From Telmatobacter sp. DSM 110680 (GTDB lineage: Bacteria > Acidobacteriota > Terriglobia > Terriglobales > Acidobacteriaceae), in the NCBI RefSeq assembly GCF_039994875.1, contig NZ_CP121196.1, forward strand, positions 3,472,001 to 3,536,000: a DNA stretch of 64,000 nt, read 5' to 3'. The notes below the pieces were generated by a model, which saw only the letters and a list, made by a program, of their open reading frames with translations, ran no database searches and was not told the DNA's origin. Shown one piece after another: positions 57,501 to 64,000 of this stretch. The first letter of the stretch is position 1. Each line of letters starts with the position of its first letter. A program made the translations under genes and the position numbers.

Positions 57501-60500
57501 AGCAAGTTTACGTTGCCGGTCAAATCCTTCCACGTACCTGCGGCGCCGGGCACGTTGGCCTGTCCGCCAAGTCGCCCTTCCACACCTACTTCGCGTGCCA
57601 CGGTCGTCACCTGATCCGCGAATGTTGCAAGCGTGTCGGTCATGTTGTTAATCGTTTCGGCGAGCGCGGCTACTTCACCTTTGGCGTTCACCGTGAGCTT
57701 CTGATTCAACGCGCCATTGGCTACCGCCGTTACCACCTTCACAATGCCGCGCACTTGTTCGGTGAGGTTGGCGGCCATTACGTTTACGTTGTCAGTCAAA
57801 TCTTTCCACGTTCCGGCCACACCAGGCACCATGGCCTGACCGCCTAGTTTTCCGTCGGTGCCCACTTCGCGGGCCACGCGGGTGACTTCTGCCGCAAACG
57901 CGTTGAGCTGGTCCACCATCGTGTTGATGGTGTCTTTCAACTCTAGAATTTCGCCCTTCACATCGACCGTGATCTTGCGGCTCAAATCACCGCGGGCTAC
58001 TGCAGTAGTTACCTCGGCGATATTTCTCACTTGCGCAGTCAGGTTACCGGCCATCGAGTTAACCGAGTCGGTAAGATCCTTCCACGTACCGGCGACACCC
58101 GGAACGTTGGCCTGGCCGCCGAGCCGCCCCTCCGATCCCACTTCGCGAGCCACGCGCGTCACTTCCGCTGCGAACGATCGAAGTTGCTCGACCATTGTGT
58201 TCAGCGTTTCTTTAAGCTGCAGAATCTCGCCGCGTACGTCTACTGTGATCTTGCGGCTCAAGTCGCCGTTCGCAATAGCCGTTGCCACTTCGGCAATATT
58301 TCTGACCTGCGCTGTGAGGTTGCCGGCCATGAAGTTCACTGAGTCGGTGAGATCTTTCCACGTACCTGCGACTCCCGGCACCACCGCCTGACCGCCCAGT
58401 TTTCCGTCTGTACCCACTTCGCGGGCAACGCGCGTGACCTCGCCGGCAAATGCGTTAAGTTGATCCACCATGGTGTTGATGGTGTTGCGCAACTCGAGAA
58501 TTTCGCCCTTCACGTCGACGGTGATCTTGCGCGAAAGATCGCCACGGGCCACGGCTGTCGTCACTTCAGCGATGTTTCTTACCTGGGCCGTAAGGTTGCC
58601 GGCCATCGAGTTTACCGAGTCCGTCAAATCCTTCCATGTACCGGCGACACCGGGAACGTTGGCTTGACCGCCGAGACGTCCTTCAGTACCGACCTCTCGA
58701 GCAACGCGCGTTACTTCGCCAGCAAACCTGTTCAGCTGATCCACCATCGTGTTGATGGTTTCTTTCAGAAGAAGAATTTCGCCGCTCACGTTCACCGTAA
58801 TCTTTTTTGAGAGATCACCTGTCGCGATAGCTGTCGAAACTTCAGCGATGTTTCGTACCTGGCCGGTCAGGTTCGATGCCATTGAATTAACCGAATCGGT
58901 AAGATCCTTCCAGGTTCCTGCGACACCAGGAACCTGTGCCTGGCCGCCCAGTTTGCCGTCGGTGCCGACCTCGCGTGCTACACGCGTTACTTCGCCAGCA
59001 AACGCATTGAGCTGGTCGACCATGGTGTTGAGCGTGTCCTTGAGTTCAAGGATTTCGCCCTTCACGTCGACGGTGATCTTGCGGCTCAAATCGCCGCGGG
59101 CCACTGCCGTTGCCACTTCGGCGATGTTTCTTACCTGGCCCGTAAGGTTCGAAGCCATGAAGTTGACGTTATCGGTAAGATCCTTCCATGTACCTGCGAC
59201 GCCGGATACCTGTGCCTGCCCACCGAGCTTACCGTCGGTACCGACCTCGCGCGCCACGCGCGTTACTTCTCCTGCGAATGCGTTCAACTGGTCGACCATG
59301 GTATTGATTGTGTTTTTCAGCTCGAGGATTTCGCCCTTCACATCGACCGTGATCTTGCGACTCAAGTCGCCGCGGGCCACTGCCGTCGTGACTTCGGCGA
59401 TGTTTCTGACCTGGGCTGTAAGGTTGCCGGCCATGGAGTTGACTGAGTCAGTGAGATCCTTCCATGTGCCGGCCACACCGGGAACGTTCGCTTGGCCGCC
59501 GAGTCGGCCCTCGGTACCCACTTCGCGTGCCACACGCGTCACTTCGCCCGCGAACCTGTTAAGCTGATCCACCATAGTGTTCAGCGTCTCTTTGAGCTGC
59601 AAAATCTCACCGCGTACGTCGACCGTGATCTTTCGAGACAAGTCGCCATTGGCGATAGCGGTTGCCACTTCAGCAATATTGCGGACCTGGCCGGTGAGGT
59701 TGCCGGCCATGAAGTTCACGTTGTCAGTGAGGTCCTTCCACGTGCCTGCCACCCCGGGCACACTAGCCTGACCGCCGAGTTTGCCTTCGGTACCTACCTC
59801 GCGTGCTACACGCGTTACCTCGCCAGCAAATGCGTTGAGCTGATCCACCATGGTGTTGATGGTGTCTTTTAATTCGAGAATTTCGCCCTTCACATCAACT
59901 GTAATTTTGCGGCTCAAGTCGCCACGCGCCACGGCCGTTGTGACCTCGGCGATGTTTCTCACCTGGGCTGTGAGATTCCCAGCCATTGCGTTGACTGAGT
60001 CGGTGAGATCTTTCCAGGTCCCTGCTACACCGGGCACCACAGCTTGTCCACCGAGTTTGCCGTCGGTGCCGACCTCGCGAGCCACGCGCGTCACTTCTGA
60101 GGCGAACGACCGCAGCTGATCCACCATGGTGTTGATGGCTTCTTTGAGCTGCAGAATCTCGCCGCGGACGTCGACGGTAATTTTGCGGGAAAGGTCGCCG
60201 CTCGCAACGGCAGTTGCCACCTCTGCAATGTTTCTGACTTGGCCTGTCAGGTTTGAGGCCATAGAGTTCACGGAATCGGTGAGATCCTTCCATGTGCCTG
60301 CGACGCCTGGAACCACAGCCTGTCCACCGAGCTTGCCATCGGTGCCAACTTCGCGAGCCACGCGCGTTACCTCAGCTGTGAACACACCCAGCTGTTGAAT
60401 CATCGTGTTCACAATGTTGGCTGAGCGGAGGAACTCGCCCTCAAGGGGGCGGCCGTCAACGTCAAGCCTGACGGTCTGGGTTAAGTTACCTTGAGCCACG

Positions 60501-60895
60501 GCTGCGATAGCGCGGGTTACTTCGGTCGTAGGCCTAAGGAGATCCTCGACGAGCGTATTGACTGAGACTTCCATGTCGTCCCAGGCGCCCCGCCGGTGTT
60601 CGACGCGGATCCGTTCCCGAGTCTTACCTTCTTTACCAACAGCCAAGCCGACTCGTTTAAGTTCGAACGCCATCTGCTCGTTGGCAATCACAATTTCGTT
60701 GAAATTATCGGCAATTTTTCCCGGAAGCCCAGTCCACGATACGGGAAGACGAACGCTAAAGTCGCCCTCTCTCATAGTCTTGAGGCTCTGGAGGATGGCA
60801 GTCAGGCAATCTGACATCGGGGGTTCCATTACGCTGACTGGGTAACGGTTATCCCCATCCTGCCCACTCACAGGCGAATCAATGGTCGTCGACAT
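54590..60895 (-). CDS. Giant soluble hybrid histidine kinase with eleven HAMP repeats
   Basis: A 2101-residue protein starting at an ATG after AGGAG. After a 192-residue lead with HAMP-like sequence come eleven tandem 92-residue units (about residues 193-1204). They are followed by a GAF domain ([17 protein letters not shown], then [20 protein letters not shown]), a long coiled coil ([20 protein letters not shown]), HisKA with phospho-His in [17 protein letters not shown], HATPase ([37 protein letters not shown]), and three receivers with Asp in [24 protein letters not shown] and [12 protein letters not shown]. There is no membrane helix or signal peptide. The build recalls fungal group III osmosensing kinases (Nik1/Os-1), which have far fewer repeats. 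The signal is unknown. Confidence 0.93.
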   Translation of the reverse strand: MSTTIDSPVSGQDGDNRYPVSVMEPPMSDCLTAILQSLKTMREGDFSVRLPVSWTGLPGKIADNFNEIVIANEQMAFELKRVGLAVGKEGKTRERIRVEHRRGAWDDMEVSVNTLVEDLLRPTTEVTRAIAAVAQGNLTQTVRLDVDGRPLEGEFLRSANIVNTMIQQLGVFTAEVTRVAREVGTDGKLGGQAVVPGVAGTWKDLTDSVNSMASNLTGQVRNIAEVATAVASGDLSRKITVDVRGEILQLKEAINTMVDQLRSFASEVTRVAREVGTDGKLGGQAVVPGVAGTWKDLTDSVNAMAGNLTAQVRNIAEVTTAVARGDLSRKITVDVKGEILELKDTINTMVDQLNAFAGEVTRVAREVGTEGKLGGQASVPGVAGTWKDLTDNVNFMAGNLTGQVRNIAEVATAIANGDLSRKITVDVRGEILQLKETLNTMVDQLNRFAGEVTRVAREVGTEGRLGGQANVPGVAGTWKDLTDSVNSMAGNLTAQVRNIAEVTTAVARGDLSRKITVDVKGEILELKNTINTMVDQLNAFAGEVTRVAREVGTDGKLGGQAQVSGVAGTWKDLTDNVNFMASNLTGQVRNIAEVATAVARGDLSRKITVDVKGEILELKDTLNTMVDQLNAFAGEVTRVAREVGTDGKLGGQAQVPGVAGTWKDLTDSVNSMASNLTGQVRNIAEVSTAIATGDLSKKITVNVSGEILLLKETINTMVDQLNRFAGEVTRVAREVGTEGRLGGQANVPGVAGTWKDLTDSVNSMAGNLTAQVRNIAEVTTAVARGDLSRKITVDVKGEILELRNTINTMVDQLNAFAGEVTRVAREVGTDGKLGGQAVVPGVAGTWKDLTDSVNFMAGNLTAQVRNIAEVATAIANGDLSRKITVDVRGEILQLKETLNTMVEQLRSFAAEVTRVAREVGSEGRLGGQANVPGVAGTWKDLTDSVNSMAGNLTAQVRNIAEVTTAVARGDLSRKITVDVKGEILELKDTINTMVDQLNAFAAEVTRVAREVGTDGKLGGQAMVPGVAGTWKDLTDNVNVMAANLTEQVRGIVKVVTAVANGALNQKLTVNAKGEVAALAETINNMTDTLATFADQVTTVAREVGVEGRLGGQANVPGAAGTWKDLTGNVNLLADNLTNQVRAIAEVATAVTKGDLTRSIQVEARGEVAELKDNINTMIDNLRLTTDRNTEQDWLKTNLARFTGMLQGQRDLATVGRMLLSELAPLINAQQGVIYQMGGDSASSEGNLVLLSTFADTPEGYLREVRLGEGLIGQCAAEKRRMLIAELPSTAAPIRSGLFEAVPKNVIVFPVLFEDRVKAVIELASLGAFTASHLSFLEQLTSSIGIVLNSIEATMQTEGLLKQSQQLATELQTQQKELQQTNEQLAQKAQQLAEQNYEVERKNQEIEQARRALEEKARELALTSKYKSEFLANMSHELRTPLNSILVLGQQLAENPDGSLNAKQVEFARTIHGAGTDLLNLISDILDLSKIESGTVSVEAEEVFFGMLLDTVARPFRHEAENRKLTFDVTNDPRMGRSLVTDSKRLQQVLKNLLSNAFKFTEQGTVRLSVSSAATGWAPDHPILSGAGSVIAFEVSDTGIGIPPEKQRIIFEAFQQADAGTSRKYGGTGLGLAISRELANLLGGEIQLRSQPGKGSTFTLYLPQTYVGPAASTIVKAEKVGGTVSVPMFLSNVTVAEQEARIEDDRKSLEQGDAVLLIVEDDPHYARVLCDLSRDKGFKVLVAMTGTEALSLAREYRPTAISLDVMLPDMLGWTVLNHLKQDPKTRHIPVQMLTLDEDRHHGLSRGAFAFVTKPTSTDELNAALSRIREYSQPRRKRLLVVEDNPAEQLSTRELLWHEDIDIEVLDSGSAALEALVHNTYDCIVLDLRLPDMSGFDVLERIKSNPKLRDLPVVVFTGRHLSAEEDAQLHTLARSVVVKDVESPERLLDETALFLHRVVSELPDAKQRMIDRLHQSDEALAGRKVLVVDDDVRNIFALSSVLERRGMTVLSAGTGREAIETIETTPDLAIVLMDIMMPEMDGYETMQVIRQNPDLRRLPIIALTAKAMKGDRERCLEAGASEYLAKPVNTEQLLSALRMWLHR
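57284..60319 (-). repeat. Eleven tandem 276-bp coding repeats (HAMP units)
   Basis: Unit length is exactly 276 bp. A unit carries [41 protein letters not shown] and [18 protein letters not shown]. Units 1 to 9 are very alike in protein but differ at many third positions; units 10 and 11 have diverged. Two unit types (QLKE and ELKD/N in the second half) alternate over much of the array. Confidence 0.93.
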
Positions 60896-61188
60896 TCCGG
60901 GTACTCCTAGAAAGGATCTGGCATATCCGCATTATCAGATCGCCGTGCGGCCCCTAACGGCCATCAGAAGAGCACAAATGCTGGATTGCAGCGAGCAAAT
61001 AGATGCTTGAGGAACTGTGCGGGTTGCCTGTGGCATCTAAATGAGCGCCGAAGCCTGAATCTAAATTGAATGCAATGCGGCTCGCTGGCTGGCCTATCTT
61101 CTCGAGTGAAATCTGCATCTAACACTCAGCGGTGGTTTCGGGGGATTCGACTGCTTTTGCCTGCACCAGACAATTCAAGGAAAGACAC

Positions 61189-61944
61189 ATGCCAAGCATT
61201 CTGGGAGTCAATATAACGGCCTCGAATTATGCGGAGGTCGTGAAGAAGTGTACCGAGTGGGCGGCTGCTCGCGAATCGCGAACTGTTGTGTTCGCGGATG
61301 CCCACGTTATCATGCAGGCCCATGACAAGCCTGCGTTTCGTGCTGATATGAATGCGGCGGACCTTGCAAACCCAGACGGTATGCCAATTGTCTGGGCGTG
61401 TCGTGCATTTGGCGCGCCAGATGCGACTCGGGTTTATGGACCCGATGCGACGCTGGCCTTACTGGCAGCGGCGCAGCAAACCGGTCTGCCTGTCGGGTTC
61501 TATGGCGGCAGTGAGTCGGCCCTTGCGAAGCTCCTAATTGAGGTCGAAAGACGGTTTCCCGGAATCAACATTGCCTTCCACATGTCGCCTCCGTTCCGTC
61601 CGCTTACGGAGGAGGAGGATGAAGCCGTTGTTCAGAAGATATCTGCTGCGGGCGTTCGCTGGCTTTTTGTCGGCCTTGGCTGCCCCAAGCAGGAGCGGTG
61701 GATTATGGCGCACAAGGGTCGGATTCCCGCAGTTCTTCTCGCCGTCGGTGCGGCATTCGACTTTATCGCAGGCACAAAGCCCCAAGCGCCACGGTGGATG
61801 ATGCGTAACGGCCTTGAGTGGGCTTTCCGTCTTGGATCGGAACCGCGACGACTCGCTGGCCGATACTTCAAAACTATTCCTCGATTCATGGCGCTAATCG
61901 GCTACCAATGGTTCACACAAAGGAGCCTGGCAAAGGCGAGCTGA
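61189..61944 (+). CDS. WecG/TagA/CpsF-family glycosyltransferase
   Basis: A 251-residue GT26 enzyme. The ATG at 61189 follows AAGGAAAG. Family motifs are clear: VVFADAHVIMQAH, ANPDGMPIVWACRAFG (the NxDG-type loop), GVRWLFVGLGCPKQERWIMA and VGAAFDFIAGTKPQAPRWMM. These enzymes transfer a sugar such as N-acetylmannosaminuronate or glucose to a lipid-linked intermediate in teichoic acid, enterobacterial common antigen or exopolysaccharide synthesis. It is convergent with the flippase gene and, together with it and the polymerase, forms a second polysaccharide group. Confidence 0.92.
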   Translation: MPSILGVNITASNYAEVVKKCTEWAAARESRTVVFADAHVIMQAHDKPAFRADMNAADLANPDGMPIVWACRAFGAPDATRVYGPDATLALLAAAQQTGLPVGFYGGSESALAKLLIEVERRFPGINIAFHMSPPFRPLTEEEDEAVVQKISAAGVRWLFVGLGCPKQERWIMAHKGRIPAVLLAVGAAFDFIAGTKPQAPRWMMRNGLEWAFRLGSEPRRLAGRYFKTIPRFMALIGYQWFTQRSLAKAS

Positions 61945-61965
61945 AGCAATATCACCGCTTTGAAC

Positions 61966-63309
61966 TTAGGACTGTATCTCTGCCGCATCGACGATATGTG
62001 TGTTTGAGGACGCCGATACTCTCATCCAAGCGATCGCAAGATAGACAAGGTTGCCGATCTGTCCGCCGACCGCTGCCATCACGATACCCAGCGCACCATA
62101 TCCCCGGACCATTGGGTAGACGAGCGACATGCTCACCAAAGCCGCGACTACGGATGAAACCAAGATCGGCCGCGTGCTCTCGATAGTGCGAAAGAGGAAA
62201 GTAAGTTGGCGGATGGGCCACGCAAGCAAAAAGTAAAACATCTGCAAGTTCAACACACCGGCATACACGCGCAACTGATGTCCATAGAAAAAGGAAAGAA
62301 AGCGGCCCGATAATAGGGAAGCCGCAGAGAAGACCACGAGAAGAGCTACGAATCCGGCGGCCCCGAAGCGAAATAGAAATCTTGCGGCGCGCTGGAGTCC
62401 GCCAAGGCGCATTTCTTCTGCGGCGCGGATGGGGACGATGTTCTCCATCGCCTGAAATGCAATGTTCACAGGTCCAATCACATTTTGTGTGGCGCGCACG
62501 CCTCCAGCCGCTTGTGGTCCGGCGACGCTTGCGCCGACCAGCATTGCCCCCTGGTAGACCAGCCACTGCAGTTGATTGGCAATTCCAAGATCGATTGAAA
62601 GGCTCCGAATACGTCTCCACGCGTGCCTCGTCTCTATCTGCGTACTGCGAAGCCGCTCGAGGATAGCCCCTATAAAGAACGCAATTCCTGACGTTAGAGC
62701 GATAGTCCAGAATGCAGTGCCGATGGTCAACCAATGCGTCGCCCAGAGAAGGCTTAAAACAATCACCTGTCCACCGTAGCTGATCGCATCGTTCCACAAC
62801 GAGTCCTGCGCTTTTCCGACGGTGAAAAAGTATCGTCGCAGCCAGTCCTGTAGAAGATACAAGCACACCGCTAAAGCGAAAGGTAGGACGAAGTGGGGAG
62901 GGACGCCGCTGCGATCAATCGTCATATAGACGACCGTGACGCCGACAGTCAACATAGTCGCTATCGCGCAGAAGATAACTTGCACGCCAAAAACCCCGCG
63001 TACGAACTCGCGCCGATCATCGGCGGTAGCGCATAGGGAACCAAGCGTGATCATCGGGGAAGAGATAAAGCTGAGTTGAACGCTGTTGGCGAGAAGAAGG
63101 ATTACGTAGGCTATCGTGAACTTGCCGAACGCCTCGAGCCCCAACCCACGGACGAGGATAATCCCGGTAAGAAAATTCGATGCACTTACGAGAATTTGAT
63201 CAGCGATTGTCTGTGCGCTTCTGCCTCGCGCGAATTTGTGCAACTGCAATCCCCGGAGTTCCACGAACTCAAGACCTCCGCTTTCGGTTGACGACGTTGC
63301 AGATTGCAT
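61966..63309 (-). CDS. Wzx-type oligosaccharide flippase
   Basis: A 447-residue inner-membrane protein with about 12 hydrophobic segments (for example FTIAYVILLLANSVQLSFIS, VIFCAIATMLTVGVTVVYMT, LGIVMAAVGGQIGNLVYLAI). The start SASNFLTGIILVRGLGLEAF is typical of polysaccharide synthesis flippases of the MATE-like fold, which move lipid-linked repeat units across the membrane. It lies 55 bp after the polymerase/ligase gene on the same strand. Confidence 0.85.
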   Translation of the reverse strand: MQSATSSTESGGLEFVELRGLQLHKFARGRSAQTIADQILVSASNFLTGIILVRGLGLEAFGKFTIAYVILLLANSVQLSFISSPMITLGSLCATADDRREFVRGVFGVQVIFCAIATMLTVGVTVVYMTIDRSGVPPHFVLPFALAVCLYLLQDWLRRYFFTVGKAQDSLWNDAISYGGQVIVLSLLWATHWLTIGTAFWTIALTSGIAFFIGAILERLRSTQIETRHAWRRIRSLSIDLGIANQLQWLVYQGAMLVGASVAGPQAAGGVRATQNVIGPVNIAFQAMENIVPIRAAEEMRLGGLQRAARFLFRFGAAGFVALLVVFSAASLLSGRFLSFFYGHQLRVYAGVLNLQMFYFLLAWPIRQLTFLFRTIESTRPILVSSVVAALVSMSLVYPMVRGYGALGIVMAAVGGQIGNLVYLAIAWMRVSASSNTHIVDAAEIQS

Positions 63310-63364
63310 ACATGGCGTGTGAGGAGAACTCCAAACCTGCGTGTGCGATTTTCATCGCACTGCG

Positions 63365-64000
63365 TTAACCCGCAGTTTGCTGTCTCGGCTGAAGCGCGCG
63401 GGCGGACCATCGCAAGGGTTTGAGCGCAGCGGCAGGACTGCGCGTCAGTTCTCTTATTAGGTCAACGTTGGTAATAATGCAGAGGAAAATCGCGACCTCA
63501 TAGCCCATCCAGCCAAGAATCCCGGTCGACATAATCGTAGACATCCAGACATGGATGATGAGAACGTAGGTTCCGGCAAATTCGGGATGTAAGTTCCAAG
63601 CGGTCCAAGCTCGGAAAGAAGCAACGACCAGGAGCGAGGCCCCAAGTAGGAAGCCAATAATTCCTAATCCTGTCAATACTTCCAGAAATCCGTTGTGAAG
63701 CGAACTCATCTCTTCGAGGTACATATTACCAATGTGAGCAATAACCGTCTTTCCACCTACGCCTCCGCCAACCCCTAACAGGGGGTACTTCTCGAATTGG
63801 CGCACTGCAGCCGTCCACACAATGGTTCGACCGCTAAGGGTGACGAAGCTCGACGAACTCTGCTGACCCTGAAGCCGAGTTACAACTTCAGTGGAAAACA
63901 TGATACCCATGACAGCAACGCCCAAGACAGAAAGAATGCCGATCATCTTCGACTTTTTGAAGACTACAAGAAGCACTGAAAGAAGAAGAATGCCTAACGA
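63365..64000 (-). CDS. O-antigen ligase / Wzy-type polymerase, partial (N-terminus outside window)
   Basis: At least 211 residues, open to the window edge (upstream bases continue in frame with hydrophobic sequence). The Wzy_C pattern is present: SGRTIVWTAAVRQFEKYPLL, GVGGGVGG, SSLHNGFLEVLTGLGIIGFL, then further membrane helices and a basic tail (KPLRWSARALQPRQQ). The periplasmic loop with SGR and the H-N pair is typical of the ligase/polymerase superfamily. With the flippase it would join exported repeat units. Which of the two activities it has cannot be told. Confidence 0.85.
   Translation of the reverse strand, partial: SLGILLLSVLLVVFKKSKMIGILSVLGVAVMGIMFSTEVVTRLQGQQSSSSFVTLSGRTIVWTAAVRQFEKYPLLGVGGGVGGKTVIAHIGNMYLEEMSSLHNGFLEVLTGLGIIGFLLGASLLVVASFRAWTAWNLHPEFAGTYVLIIHVWMSTIMSTGILGWMGYEVAIFLCIITNVDLIRELTRSPAAALKPLRWSARALQPRQQTAG

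Noticed and set aside
57284..60319. Regular repeats considered as a CRISPR or satellite array
   Set aside because: The unit is 276 bp, fully coding and in frame; there are no short repeats with unique spacers.
57858..60398. Series of plus-strand open frames repeating every 276 bp across the kinase gene
   Set aside because: They are the antisense of the HAMP units; they repeat because the kinase does, lack ribosome sites and have implausible composition.

Overview
The window looks like a chromosome segment of an Acidobacteriota bacterium, probably class Terriglobia. The support is a TIGR03435-type secreted protein (a family strongly expanded in soil Acidobacteria), a kumamolisin-type protease relic, secreted YD-repeat and beta-propeller proteins, and PilZ/Tad genes. 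This placement is an inference from gene content; there is no rRNA or ribosomal protein here to confirm it.

Layout. 1-3667 (minus): exopolysaccharide operon with outer-membrane export protein, GT2, GT4 and a Wzz/GumC-type chain-length protein cut by the window edge. 4483-5483: frameshifted sedolisin relic and a stranded 3' half of a tRNA-Leu gene with integrase-type repeats, an old attachment scar. 5674-11282: Flp pilin, TadG-like and TadE-like proteins, two PilZ proteins. 11541-31856: integrated element 1 (about 20.3 kb) in a tRNA-Arg gene, bounded by a 47-bp direct repeat. It carries a tyrosine integrase, a MobF relaxase with a small accessory protein and a membrane protein, an excisionase-like HTH protein, a Cu/Zn superoxide dismutase, a TIGR03435 protein, an AraC-type regulator, a 1622-residue secreted YD-repeat protein and several relics. 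31954-43249: ordinary chromosome (methyltransferase, Hsp70-like, TlpA-like, HpnB-like GT2, two tandem PTPS/QueD genes with folE, truB, GDSL esterase, LolD-like ABC pair). 43432-52875: integrated element 2 (about 9.4 kb) in a tRNA-Gln gene, bounded by a 22-bp repeat. It is satellite-like: P4-type integrase, sigma-like protein, AlpA-like HTH, a lone HK97-type prohead protease, a replication-type protein, a degenerate NUMOD/HNH-like protein, and at the far end a large fused nuclease-like/N6-methyltransferase protein, probably defence cargo. 52942-60895 (minus): two sensor kinases, one a soluble 2101-residue hybrid kinase with eleven 92-residue HAMP repeats plus one degenerate unit. 61189-64000: a second group of polysaccharide genes (WecG-type transferase, Wzx flippase, Wzy/ligase cut by the window edge).

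How it fits together. Polysaccharide synthesis/export and Tad/PilZ functions point to surface attachment and biofilm life. Both elements follow the usual plan: integrase beside the regenerated tRNA, transfer or phage-like genes inside, cargo near the ends. The strongest leads are the giant HAMP-repeat kinase, element 2 with its structured noncoding segment and fused methyltransferase, and a set of integrase arm-site repeats shared by the tRNA-Arg element and the tRNA-Leu scar.
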